In this document: piece after piece, positions 1 to 6,293 of the stretch
Position numbering within the stretch: position 1 is the first letter of the stretch
Layout: every line of letters starts with the position of its first letter
Origin: an uncultured Lachnospira sp.
GTDB taxonomy: Bacteria; Bacillota; Clostridia; Lachnospirales; Lachnospiraceae
Length of the DNA: 7,750 nt
NCBI GenBank assembly: GCA_934358235.1
Contig: CAKRKK010000115.1
Coordinates: 1-7,750 of the forward strand
Direction: 5' to 3'
The notes under the pieces: model-generated
The model's database searches: none
What the model was told of the DNA's origin: nothing
What the model saw: only the letters and a program-made list of their open reading frames with translations
Program-made: the position numbers and the translations under genes

Positions 1-133
1 GCATAATGCCAAGACTTAAAACAAGCATTATTGTCAAGGCTGTAAGTAATATTTTTATAATCATACTGCCTTGCTTATTCTCCTTTAATCTATTTTTCGT
101 TAATCTATTTCCTGTTAAATCTCTTTTCGTCAT
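1..133 (-). CDS. N-terminus of an unidentified membrane-anchored or secreted protein (partial)
   Basis: Only the first 44 codons are present; the gene continues past the left edge. The start is the ATG at 133-131, with an AAGGAG-type ribosome site about 12 bases upstream, which is a little far but the best available. The peptide begins with a very basic, polar tail (about residues 2-22, mostly K, R, N, T) and then a hydrophobic segment (about 24-44, IIKILLTALTIMLVLSLGIM), so it is either a signal-anchor or an unusually long signal peptide. Residues 2-16 are three pentapeptide repeats (TKRDL, TGNRL, TKNRL) encoded by three 15-bp tandem repeats. A good promoter lies about 100 bases upstream, so this is very likely a real gene. 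No family can be assigned from this fragment. Confidence 0.6.
   Translation of the reverse strand, partial: MTKRDLTGNRLTKNRLKENKQGSMIIKILLTALTIMLVLSLGIM
86..130 (-). repeat. Three 15-bp tandem repeats within the coding start of the left-edge gene
   Basis: On the plus strand the units are 86-100 (TAATCTATTTTTCGT), 101-115 (TAATCTATTTCCTGT) and 116-130 (TAAATCTCTTTTCGT). The period is exactly five codons, so on the minus strand they encode three related pentapeptides ending in RL or DL directly after the initiator Met. This lengthens a basic cytoplasmic tail before the hydrophobic segment. Slipped-strand replication is the likely origin (inference). Confidence 0.75.
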
Positions 134-185
134 TTTCTTTACCAGCTCCTTATTATTCTATTGTTCGTCATAATAATATATGTGT

Positions 186-212
186 CAGAGGTTCAAAGCA
201 CCTCTGTGCTTT
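186..212 (-). promoter_or_regulatory. Two overlapping, mutually exclusive hairpins in the leader of the left-edge gene
   Basis: Two perfect 7-bp stems share bases: CAGAGGT (186-192) with ACCTCTG (200-206), and AAAGCAC (195-201) with GTGCTTT (206-212), the latter with a four-base loop. They cannot both form fully. The segment lies just downstream of the minus-strand promoter at 230-258, so it would occupy roughly +10 to +40 of the transcript. Switch-like behaviour is inference; the stems are seen directly. It matches no riboswitch class I recognise. Confidence 0.45.
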
Positions 213-229
213 AACAAAACACTTTATTC

Positions 230-258
230 ATTATATGAATTCTTAATATATATGTAAA
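230..258 (-). promoter_or_regulatory. Sigma-A-type promoter for the left-edge gene
   Basis: Read on the minus strand, TTTACA (258-253) and TATAAT (235-230) are separated by exactly 17 bases. The -10 is a perfect consensus and the -35 matches at five of six positions. Transcription would start near 223, giving a leader of about 90 bases before the ATG at 133. It lies just beyond the terminator of the upstream EAL gene, so this gene is transcribed independently. Confidence 0.7.
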
Positions 259-269
259 TGGGTTATATA

Positions 270-347
270 AAAAAGACATTATATTATAAATGGCTTCTGG
301 ATTATAATCAAAGTTATAAACACTCCACAATAATATAATGTCTTTTT
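270..347 (-). terminator. Long-armed terminator after the EAL gene
   Basis: A perfect 18-bp inverted repeat, AAAAAGACATTATATTAT at 270-287 and its complement at 330-347, flanks a 42-base loop. It begins 11 bases after the EAL stop codon, and on the minus strand the hairpin ends in a run of T, as expected for an intrinsic terminator. The stem is nearly all A/T with only two G/C pairs and the loop is unusually long. The symmetry of its A- and T-rich ends would allow action in both directions. It could instead be a small palindromic element that has been recruited as a terminator. Confidence 0.6.
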
Positions 348-358
348 GCTCTAATTCA

Positions 359-2632
359 CTATATAAAATACTTTTTCTCAAATTCCCTGACTGTGATAGG
401 CTTTGAAAAATAATATCCCTGAAACATCTTACATCCCATCATAGAAAGCATACCAACCTGGCTTTTCTTCTCAACACCTTCTGTTATAACCTTCATTCCA
501 AGCTTGTTAGCAAGTTCTATAATAGTTTCAAGAATATCAAGTCCCTTAGCCTCATTCTCCGAAGCTCTTAAAAAGCCCATGTCAATCTTAAGAACATTCG
601 CACTTATATCCTTTAACATATTAAGTGAAGAATATCCGCTTCCAAAATCATCTATCTCTATATCAAAGCCATAATTCTGCAATCTTTTTATTATGATAAT
701 ATTCTTATCGAAATCTGACATAAGCGCTGTTTCTGTAATCTCCAGCTTTAACAGCTTAGGATTAACTTCATATTTCTCAACAAGCTCCACAAAGCTCTCA
801 TATACATCAATAAGATAGAAATCCTTAGCAGATATATTGACAGATATGTGATAATTCTCAATGCCTCTATGCTTCCACTCACTAAGCTGTCTTGCTGCTT
901 TATCCCACATATATCTGTCAAGTCTGTAGATAAAGCCTGTTTTTTCAAGCACATCAATAAATAAGCCTGGTGATAACATTCCCTTTTCCGGATGATTCCA
1001 TCTTACAAGTGCCTCTGCACCATATGGCTTTCCTTCTTCATCCACCTGTGGCTGTAACACCATAACAAACTCATTATTATCAAGTGCCCTGTCGAATTCT
1101 GCTATTATCTTTCTCTCCTCTATGGACTTTTCAAGAAGATGTTCTGTATAATATGCAACACTATTCTTGTACTCATTCTTGATAGTCTCACTTGCAAGAT
1201 TCGCTTTATCACACATAATACTGATACGTTCTGTTACATCATCAACATCATATACTCCTGCAAAGATACGAATATGAAAGGTACTATTCCTAAATGTGCT
1301 CTGTATTCCTTCTATGGATTTCTTAATATAGCTTTCATCAAACTTTATTCTAGGCATGCACATAGCAAAACGGTCTGCATGAAGTCTTGCAGCAATAGTA
1401 TCCTCTGATACAAAGTTCTTCATATATTCAGCCTGCTTCTTTAATATTTCATTTCCCTTTTCAATACCAAAAAGTTCATTAACAAACTTAAAGTCCTTAA
1501 TATTGCTGCAGACAATACAATACTTAACATCAGCATGCTCCTGAATAAGCTTTCCCGCTTCTATGAAAAACTGCTCTTTATTATATAGACCTGTCAGCAT
1601 ATCGTGTGAAGCCCTGTACTTTTCATGCTCCAGCGACTTTACTTCATTCGTCCTATCATTAAAAATAAAGTAATCACATACCTGATTCTTCTTATCATCG
1701 TATGATCTTTTATAGGCTATTTCGTAATACCGCCTATTCTCACCTACTCCAATAGAGGTTTCCATAAGCATGCTGTCTTTCCGTGTATGCAGGCTTTCCT
1801 TAAGCCACTTACTGTATTCAGCCTCCATATCTTCATAATCGTGTCCTATATTATATATTTCTCTTAAAATGTCATTACAATATATACACCTGCCGCGAAT
1901 ATCAAAGCACACAATACCACTATTCATATCCTTTATAATAAGTGACAGCGTATTCTCAATCAGTTCATTAGGTATATAGCTTAAAGTCAGGTAATATATA
2001 ATCATCGACATAAAACCATACATAGGAGTTGATAAATCATATATAGACAAGGACTTTGTTGTGGCAAGGTCTAATACAAAGCCTATAAATAATGCAATGA
2101 ATATAATCTCATATCTGAAACTATAAAACTTTGATGACCTGGCTATCATAAACAAAAATGAAATCAGAATGACTATAATAACAGCATAATTATATACAAA
2201 ATGAGCATGATAGAAGAAGTTGCTCTTAACATACTGGATTATTATTTCATTCTCGCCAATCTGTGATACCATAAATATATTATGAGTCCATGTATTCGCA
2301 ATCATCATAACAGAATCAACTGCCGAATACAGTATCATCATAAGCTTTACAACCCTGACTCCCTTAAACAAGCCTGTATAATACTGTGTATAATACATAA
2401 GCAAAAGAACAAGCCAGTCATAACAGGCAAGCTCAACACCTTTGCAAAAAACCGTTATATTAATTCCCGGAACAAATGTATATCCCCAGAAAAATATACC
2501 ACAAACAAACGCAACCAGTTCATAGTATAATACAGTCCTTGCGAGCTTTCCTTTTTTATTCAGTGACTTAAATGCACATACACCCAATAGTACTATCTCT
2601 ATGATAATTAAAAGACTATACATAAATCTCAT
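359..2632 (-). CDS. Membrane c-di-GMP phosphodiesterase: 7TM sensor, PAS-like, degenerate GGDEF, EAL
   Basis: This 757-residue protein should hydrolyse cyclic di-GMP to pGpG at the inner face of the membrane. Residues 1-222 contain about seven hydrophobic segments (near 4-20, 34-55, 70-86, 95-113, 145-163, 174-190, 203-220), resembling the 7TM sensor of some Gram-positive signalling proteins. Residues about 228-328 look like a PAS domain. The GGDEF domain (about 341-495) starts with the typical SHDMLTGLYN, but its signature reads HADRF (418-422) instead of GGDEF, and there is no RxxD inhibitory site upstream; it is therefore probably not a cyclase and may be regulatory. The EAL domain (about 505-752) keeps its catalytic set: EAL (540-542), N599, E631, DDFGSGYSSL (661-670), K682, E718 and Q738. 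The ATG at 2632 has GGGAG eight bases upstream. The ligand sensed is unknown. Confidence 0.9.
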   Translation of the reverse strand: MRFMYSLLIIIEIVLLGVCAFKSLNKKGKLARTVLYYELVAFVCGIFFWGYTFVPGINITVFCKGVELACYDWLVLLLMYYTQYYTGLFKGVRVVKLMMILYSAVDSVMMIANTWTHNIFMVSQIGENEIIIQYVKSNFFYHAHFVYNYAVIIVILISFLFMIARSSKFYSFRYEIIFIALFIGFVLDLATTKSLSIYDLSTPMYGFMSMIIYYLTLSYIPNELIENTLSLIIKDMNSGIVCFDIRGRCIYCNDILREIYNIGHDYEDMEAEYSKWLKESLHTRKDSMLMETSIGVGENRRYYEIAYKRSYDDKKNQVCDYFIFNDRTNEVKSLEHEKYRASHDMLTGLYNKEQFFIEAGKLIQEHADVKYCIVCSNIKDFKFVNELFGIEKGNEILKKQAEYMKNFVSEDTIAARLHADRFAMCMPRIKFDESYIKKSIEGIQSTFRNSTFHIRIFAGVYDVDDVTERISIMCDKANLASETIKNEYKNSVAYYTEHLLEKSIEERKIIAEFDRALDNNEFVMVLQPQVDEEGKPYGAEALVRWNHPEKGMLSPGLFIDVLEKTGFIYRLDRYMWDKAARQLSEWKHRGIENYHISVNISAKDFYLIDVYESFVELVEKYEVNPKLLKLEITETALMSDFDKNIIIIKRLQNYGFDIEIDDFGSGYSSLNMLKDISANVLKIDMGFLRASENEAKGLDILETIIELANKLGMKVITEGVEKKSQVGMLSMMGCKMFQGYYFSKPITVREFEKKYFI

Positions 2633-2652
2633 AGTATTCTCTCCCTGATTAA

Positions 2653-2692
2653 TCTATGCCTGTGCCATCAGCACATTGCCAGCACCTGCAGT
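2653..2692 (-). promoter_or_regulatory. GC-richer structured leader segment of the EAL gene
   Basis: Between the promoter and ribosome site is a patch noticeably richer in G and C than its surroundings. It contains a perfect small hairpin (TGTGC 2661-2665, GCACA 2671-2675, five-base loop) and two similar strings on the minus strand, TGCTGGCA and TGCTGATGGCA, so alternative pairings with the GCAC segment are possible. No c-di-GMP riboswitch core is recognisable. Any regulatory role is inference. Confidence 0.25.
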
Positions 2693-2721
2693 ATTATATT
2701 GAACACGTATCTATTAACACA

Positions 2722-2750
2722 ATTATACATTTATAAATATAGTTTTGCAA
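2722..2750 (-). promoter_or_regulatory. Sigma-A-type promoter for the EAL gene
   Basis: On the minus strand, TTGCAA (2750-2745) and TATAAT (2727-2722) are separated by 17 bases. The -10 is perfect and is preceded by TG. The start would be near 2715, giving a leader of about 83 bases. It indicates that the phosphodiesterase need not depend on read-through from dgt. Confidence 0.7.
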
Positions 2751-2838
2751 ATCTTTATTGTAAAATTAGTATGAAAAATAATATGAAAAAATAGTAGGAT
2801 GTGTGTGCCAAAAGTAAATTTTGTTATTTAAGCTTTTG

Positions 2839-4128
2839 TTAATACCTTATAAGCTCATTAAAAATCTCCACCGCATATCTGTCTGTCATTCCAGATATAT
2901 AATCTATTATTGCCTGTGCATATACCTTATTAGTTTCGAGTAGTCCATATATTTTCCTGTTCTTGTATTCTTCCTTAAGCTCCTCTTCTGAGCCTGCATC
3001 ATAATATGCATCCGGATACAGTACCGAATATATATCATTGTATATGTCTGCTGGAACGTCTGAATATATGAGCAGATGATTAACAAAGTTTTTAATGAGC
3101 TGTGGATATGACTTTTTCTTTATAAGCAGCTTATATATTGTATTTATTCCTTCCTCTGCATCATAGGAATCCATAAGTGTATCATATATGCTTCTTATAA
3201 TCAGGGCTGCATATTTACGATATACCTTAAACTTAGAATTAGTGTATATTGTCTTATAATTAAAGTCCTTAATAGCTTTAAGCATTTCATTATGCTCATC
3301 ACTCAGCCTTATTCCTGATTCCGGAGTACTGTTAGAACAGATGCTTGTAATAAAATTATGTATTATAACTGTTGTATTAATAGTTTTTTCACCATATGTT
3401 CTGGATATATCCATAAGCTTCTTTATATCCTTTTCTTCAAGAAAGTCCATACGGATTGCATCCTCTATATCCCTGCCCAGATACGCTATCTTATCTGATA
3501 TCTTTACAACGCAGCCTTCCCATGTATATGCCTGATACTGTCCAGACTTTTCAAATATAGAAAGATCTATCTTTTCTTTTCTTGGTCTTATGCCATTCTC
3601 ATCTACTTCTCCACAATGCGATATTATTCCATCTCTTACTGCATATGTAAGATTAAGATTTCTATAATTCTTATTGTTATCCTGAAGAAGCTCTATATCC
3701 TCTATCATTCTTAAGCTGTTTCTTTCGTGCCAGAATGTACCCATTCCCAGTTCTCTTCTTATATTCGTAAGTTCAACCTCACCCTCGTGTCCGAATGGTG
3801 CGTGTCCCAAATCGTGTCCCATAGCAATAGCTCTTGTCAGATCTGTATTAAGCCCGAGATACTTAGATATCGTACAGCTTACTGACTCTACATGCTGTAC
3901 GTGCTCCATACGCGTGCATATATGGTCATTATCTATATTAAAAAACACCTGTGTCTTATGCTTTAATCTTCTATAAGCAAGTGAATGTAATATACGCGTA
4001 TAATCACGTTCATACTCTGAACGTATATCATTCTGACGCTTATACAAAGGCGTTCTTCTTTCTATATGCTTCTCCCAGTCTGGATTATTCTCATTGGAAG
4101 CATAGTCTATAAATAAATTTCTCTGCAT
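2839..4128 (-). CDS. dgt: dGTPase family dNTP triphosphohydrolase (HD superfamily)
   Basis: This is a cytosolic metal-dependent enzyme family that cleaves dNTPs (classically dGTP) to the deoxynucleoside plus triphosphate, affecting dNTP pools. The 429 residues show the family hallmarks: RRLKHKTQVF (53-62), RMEH with H76, the HD pair H105/D106 within GHDLGHAPFGHEGE (104-117), and SDKIAYLGRDIEDA (211-224) with D212 as the last metal ligand. The C-terminal part (about 320-415) fits the phosphohydrolase-associated helical domain. Length is normal for the short, non-E. coli-type Dgt proteins. The ATG at 4128 has a strong AGGAGG site, only four bases away. Substrate preference (dGTP or a broad dNTPase) cannot be read from sequence. 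I see no strong terminator after the TAA, only a 6-bp stem (2809-2814 with 2833-2838), so some read-through into the EAL leader is possible. Confidence 0.92.
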   Translation of the reverse strand: MQRNLFIDYASNENNPDWEKHIERRTPLYKRQNDIRSEYERDYTRILHSLAYRRLKHKTQVFFNIDNDHICTRMEHVQHVESVSCTISKYLGLNTDLTRAIAMGHDLGHAPFGHEGEVELTNIRRELGMGTFWHERNSLRMIEDIELLQDNNKNYRNLNLTYAVRDGIISHCGEVDENGIRPRKEKIDLSIFEKSGQYQAYTWEGCVVKISDKIAYLGRDIEDAIRMDFLEEKDIKKLMDISRTYGEKTINTTVIIHNFITSICSNSTPESGIRLSDEHNEMLKAIKDFNYKTIYTNSKFKVYRKYAALIIRSIYDTLMDSYDAEEGINTIYKLLIKKKSYPQLIKNFVNHLLIYSDVPADIYNDIYSVLYPDAYYDAGSEEELKEEYKNRKIYGLLETNKVYAQAIIDYISGMTDRYAVEIFNELIRY

Positions 4129-4250
4129 ATAACCTCCTCATTAAATAATATTTAGGTTTATTCTCTATTATAATATATTACGTGACCTGCTGCCTTTAGT
4201 CTAATTCCTTATTGCATAAAGCAATACTTATACATAACAATATATTATAT

Positions 4251-4279
4251 ATCATAATATACATTCGCAGAAATCACAA
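4251..4279 (-). promoter_or_regulatory. Probable promoter for dgt
   Basis: On the minus strand, TTGTGA (4279-4274) and TATGAT (4256-4251) are 17 bases apart; four and five of six bases match consensus. The leader would be about 115 bases. A perfect TATAAT is closer to the gene (4172-4167) but has no acceptable -35 at the right distance, so I prefer the pair given here. Confidence 0.4.
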
Positions 4280-4318
4280 CGGAAATATTTATTGTTTTAT
4301 ATAAGCATATATACGTCC

Positions 4319-4354
4319 GTTTCATTTAAATTTGTTTCATTTAAATTTGTTTCA
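4319..4354 (+). repeat. 15-bp tandem repeat, about 2.4 copies
   Basis: GTTTCATTTAAATTT occurs perfectly at 4319-4333 and 4334-4348, followed by a partial third copy (GTTTCA, 4349-4354). Each unit contains the palindrome ATTTAAAT. Confidence 0.85.
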
Positions 4355-4357
4355 CAA

Positions 4358-4399
4358 AAGATTTATGTGTACTGATTTATGTATGCTGATTTATGTAAG
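4358..4399 (+). repeat. 14-bp tandem repeat, three copies
   Basis: The core GATTTATGT recurs at 4360-4368, 4374-4382 and 4388-4396, an exact 14-base period. The last two units share the longer string CTGATTTATGTA. It follows the preceding 15-bp repeat almost directly. Confidence 0.8.
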
Positions 4400-4403
4400 G
4401 CTG

Positions 4404-4432
4404 TTCACATCCGCTATATATTGTGGTATGCT
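4404..4432 (+). promoter_or_regulatory. Possible promoter for the DUF2752 gene
   Basis: TTCACA (4404-4409) and TATGCT (4427-4432) are separated by exactly 17 bases. Both are only partial matches to consensus. If real, transcription would start near 4439, so the next repeat array would be the first part of the leader. Confidence 0.3.
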
Positions 4433-4439
4433 TTTATGT

Positions 4440-4506
4440 GCTTATTTATATTTGCTTATTTACATTTACTTATTTACATTTACATATTTATGTTTTCTTA
4501 TTTATC
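4440..4506 (+). repeat. T-rich degenerate tandem repeat, about 4.5 copies of 14-15 bp
   Basis: Units on the plus strand start at 4440, 4454, 4469, 4483 and 4497 and follow the pattern CTTATTTACATTTA with small changes. The array precedes the DUF2752 gene by about 90 bases. Similar pyrimidine-rich repeats of the same period occur at 6294-6530, but with a different consensus. Confidence 0.75.
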
Positions 4507-4578
4507 GGGGAATTCAGGATTTTATGCCTGTGTGCTGTCAGCCCGGCAAACGGCAGCAGATTTCCACATATGGCAGAC

Positions 4579-4584
4579 AAGGGG
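4579..4584 (+). promoter_or_regulatory. Ribosome binding site fixing the DUF2752 start
   Basis: AAGGGG lies nine bases before the ATG at 4594. In-frame upstream ATGs at 4423 and 4570 lack a comparable site, and the 4423 start would add repeat-encoded, low-complexity residues. Confidence 0.6.
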
Positions 4585-4593
4585 ACTTTAATT

Positions 4594-5019
4594 ATGAAAA
4601 ATATCAAACAGGCAAAAACCGTTATAATATCAGTAATTATGGTTGTTATAGCTTATGGAATTATGCAATATATGGGAATAACCTGTCCTATAAAATATAT
4701 AACAGGAATATCCTGTGCTGGCTGCGGTATGACACGGGCGTGGATTGCTTTACTTCATTTTGATGTTAATACCGCATTTATGTACCACCCACTTTTTTTC
4801 CTTCCGCCAGTTGCACTTATAATATTCCTGCTAAGAAAAAAGCTTGACAAAAAGCTGTATTATACGCTTTTTGCAATTATTCTTGCCGCATTTATAATTG
4901 TATACATATATAGACTATTTAACTGCCACGATGGTATTGTTGTATTCGAGCCACAGAATAACATAATACACCGCATATTTGATAAGATAGCAATTAAAAA
5001 AGCAGCCATCACTTTTTAA
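4594..5019 (+). CDS. DUF2752 family small membrane protein
   Basis: This 141-residue protein carries the DUF2752 signature: CP at 31-32, TGISCAGCGMTRA at 37-49 (cysteines 41 and 44) and the downstream HP at 65-66. Hydrophobic segments lie at about 10-28, 62-80 and 88-107, so it is an integral membrane protein with the cysteine motif between the first two. The family's biochemical role is not established; the conserved cysteines could bind metal or form a disulfide, which is inference. The frame stays open upstream to an ATG at 4423, but that extension is encoded by tandem repeats and lacks a good ribosome site. The last codons (KKAAITF) form the left arm of the terminator, so gene end and terminator overlap. 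The neighbouring gene converges on it; no operon partner is visible. Confidence 0.8.
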   Translation: MKNIKQAKTVIISVIMVVIAYGIMQYMGITCPIKYITGISCAGCGMTRAWIALLHFDVNTAFMYHPLFFLPPVALIIFLLRKKLDKKLYYTLFAIILAAFIIVYIYRLFNCHDGIVVFEPQNNIIHRIFDKIAIKKAAITF

Positions 5020-5040
5020 CTAATGCGCTGGCTGCTTTTT
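4997..5040. terminator. Bidirectional terminator shared by two convergent genes
   Basis: A perfect 12-bp stem, AAAAAGCAGCCA (4997-5008) with TGGCTGCTTTTT (5029-5040), encloses a 20-base loop. It has a G/C-rich core flanked by A on one side and T on the other, so it is a Rho-independent terminator in both directions. The left arm and stop codon belong to the DUF2752 gene; the minus-strand gene ends at 5064, 24 bases away. Confidence 0.9.
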
Positions 5041-5063
5041 ATTACGTTTTTATATGTTGCAGA

Positions 5064-6227
5064 TTAATCTACAAAATCTGTATGTCTTGTTATATATTTA
5101 AGAAGTCTTACCTGTCCCCATGATGAATATATACCACAGGTAATCAGGCTTAGGAGTGCTATAATTATATACTCTCCAAGAAAGCCCAATCCAGTACCAC
5201 TAAATACAAGTCTTCTGTTGTTAATATTCTGATGCTTAACGTCCCATCTCTGTATCATACATACTGCCCAAGGTGTTGCTATGCCACAGGTTACACATGT
5301 AAGGATTCCTCCAAGAACAGCATAACCAATATACTCAAAACTGTTACCATCAAAGTATGAACTGCTTTCATTAGGAACTACTGCCTCACCATCAATATAT
5401 GTATGCTTCATCTCCCACTTTCTAAGAGCTACATACATAAAGAAGCTATATATACCACAGGTTACTAATGTCAAAAGCTCCCACACTATCCAATGTCCAA
5501 GAAGTGAAGCTCCAGTTCCATCGAAGGTTAATCTTCTGCCATTAATAACTGTATGACTAAGCTTCCAGCTATATATCTTACATATAACCCAAGGTGTTGC
5601 TATACCACAGGTCACTACACAGATTAAGGTTCCTAATATAGTATATCCAAATAACTCTGCTCCGCTTCCATCAAAGTATGACATCTCAGGATTAATAACC
5701 TCTGTCTTTTCCAAATCCTTTGTTGTTGGATTCTTAGCCTTATAATCCTCATAATACTTCTTGTATACATCAAATGCTCCACCCGGATTAAATGGTGTAT
5801 CCATTGGATTAGCGGCAATAGTAATTCTTGCAAAAAGTTCTACTCCGGCAACTACTGAAATAATTCCAAACAGCCAGCCAAGTATACTTACATGAAATGC
5901 TATTCCAATACATGAAATAGCTGAACATATAACTGCTGCTGGTGCTATCCATGTATTCACCTTACTCGTGTCCTTTGTCTTAAGTGCAACATAAACAAGA
6001 CCTGCTGCTGCACCGATAGAGCCAGCACAAAAAACAATTCTTAGTAATCCCACCAGGATGTTGCGTATAATACATCCTACTGCAAACCATCCAAAAAACA
6101 TTGATAATACAACGCCTACAATGCTTGTTACAATAGACATTCCTATTGGAAAGAATGCTGCAACAGGCGCATATCTTTCAATATTGTCTAATGTCAGATA
6201 CTTTTTCCAGTCAAACTTTTCATTCAT
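5064..6227 (-). CDS. DUF898/YjgN-like multi-pass membrane protein with internal duplication
   Basis: This 387-residue membrane protein has no established function. The C-terminal half matches the DUF898 (YjgN-like) pattern: FDG, then TCGIATPW, then a W...H segment, then RRLxFxGTG. This block occurs twice, at about 183-276 and 290-382; an ungapped hand alignment of 94 positions gives 49 identities. Each block itself holds two TCGI helices, so TCGI appears four times (206, 256, 313, 363), each in a membrane segment. The N-terminal part (about 18-135) has four or five further membrane segments, followed by a polar, probably cytoplasmic linker (about 140-182). The ATG at 6227 has GGGAG eight bases upstream. 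It converges with the DUF2752 gene. A possible -10 (TATAAT, 6285-6280) sits at the edge of the repeat array. DUF898 is my best family call; a related repeat-helix family is the alternative. Confidence 0.7.
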   Translation of the reverse strand: MNEKFDWKKYLTLDNIERYAPVAAFFPIGMSIVTSIVGVVLSMFFGWFAVGCIIRNILVGLLRIVFCAGSIGAAAGLVYVALKTKDTSKVNTWIAPAAVICSAISCIGIAFHVSILGWLFGIISVVAGVELFARITIAANPMDTPFNPGGAFDVYKKYYEDYKAKNPTTKDLEKTEVINPEMSYFDGSGAELFGYTILGTLICVVTCGIATPWVICKIYSWKLSHTVINGRRLTFDGTGASLLGHWIVWELLTLVTCGIYSFFMYVALRKWEMKHTYIDGEAVVPNESSSYFDGNSFEYIGYAVLGGILTCVTCGIATPWAVCMIQRWDVKHQNINNRRLVFSGTGLGFLGEYIIIALLSLITCGIYSSWGQVRLLKYITRHTDFVD

Positions 6228-6279
6228 CTCTTTCTCTCCCGTTTAATTACTTTGTAAAACAATATGTATCATATCTGAT

Positions 6280-6285
6280 ATTATA
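6280..6285 (-). promoter_or_regulatory. Candidate -10 element of the DUF898-like gene
   Basis: On the minus strand TGTATAAT ends the segment that borders the repeat array. The matching -35 would fall inside the first repeat units (TAAAGT or TTAAAG at 17-18 bases), which is weak, so the promoter may depend on an activator or on the repeats. The leader would be about 45 bases. Confidence 0.35.
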
Positions 6286-6293
6286 CACTTTAT

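Larger units (their letters stand above)
4129..4593. other. Divergent intergenic region between dgt and the DUF2752 gene
   Basis: These 465 bases contain no convincing gene. They hold a probable dgt promoter (4251-4279), a small 6-bp hairpin (TATTGC 4210-4215 with GCAATA 4221-4226), three groups of short tandem repeats (4319-4354, 4358-4399, 4440-4506) and a G/C-richer patch just before the DUF2752 start. Plus-strand reading frames through this stretch translate to low-complexity hydrophobic repeats (rich in Y, L, F, I) and look like artefacts of the repeats. Confidence 0.6.

Noticed and set aside
186..225. PreQ1-I riboswitch on the plus strand, because of AGAGGTTC followed by CCTCT and an A-rich tail
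   Set aside because: The loop is too short and lacks the conserved core and the downstream AAAAACTA-type strand; no plus-strand gene follows.
748..957. Small minus-strand frame inside the EAL gene
   Set aside because: It is an out-of-frame shadow of the EAL coding sequence without its own ribosome site.
1100..1640. Active diguanylate cyclase domain
   Set aside because: The signature is HADRF rather than GGDEF/GGEEF, so the domain is retained but not expected to make c-di-GMP.
2633..2715. c-di-GMP riboswitch in the leader of the EAL gene
   Set aside because: The conserved core segments of class I or II are not present and the leader is too short for either fold.
4319..4506. CRISPR array or plasmid-type iterons
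   Set aside because: Units are 14-15 bp, directly tandem without unique spacers, and no cas gene or replication initiator is nearby.
4423..4593. N-terminal extension of the DUF2752 protein from an ATG at 4423
   Set aside because: The added residues come from T-rich tandem repeats and are low-complexity Y/L/F/I; no good ribosome site precedes it, whereas AAGGGG stands nine bases before 4594.
4332..4763. Other plus-strand frames across the repeats and into the DUF2752 gene
   Set aside because: They overlap the DUF2752 coding region in a different frame and are hydrophobic repeat artefacts with no family features.
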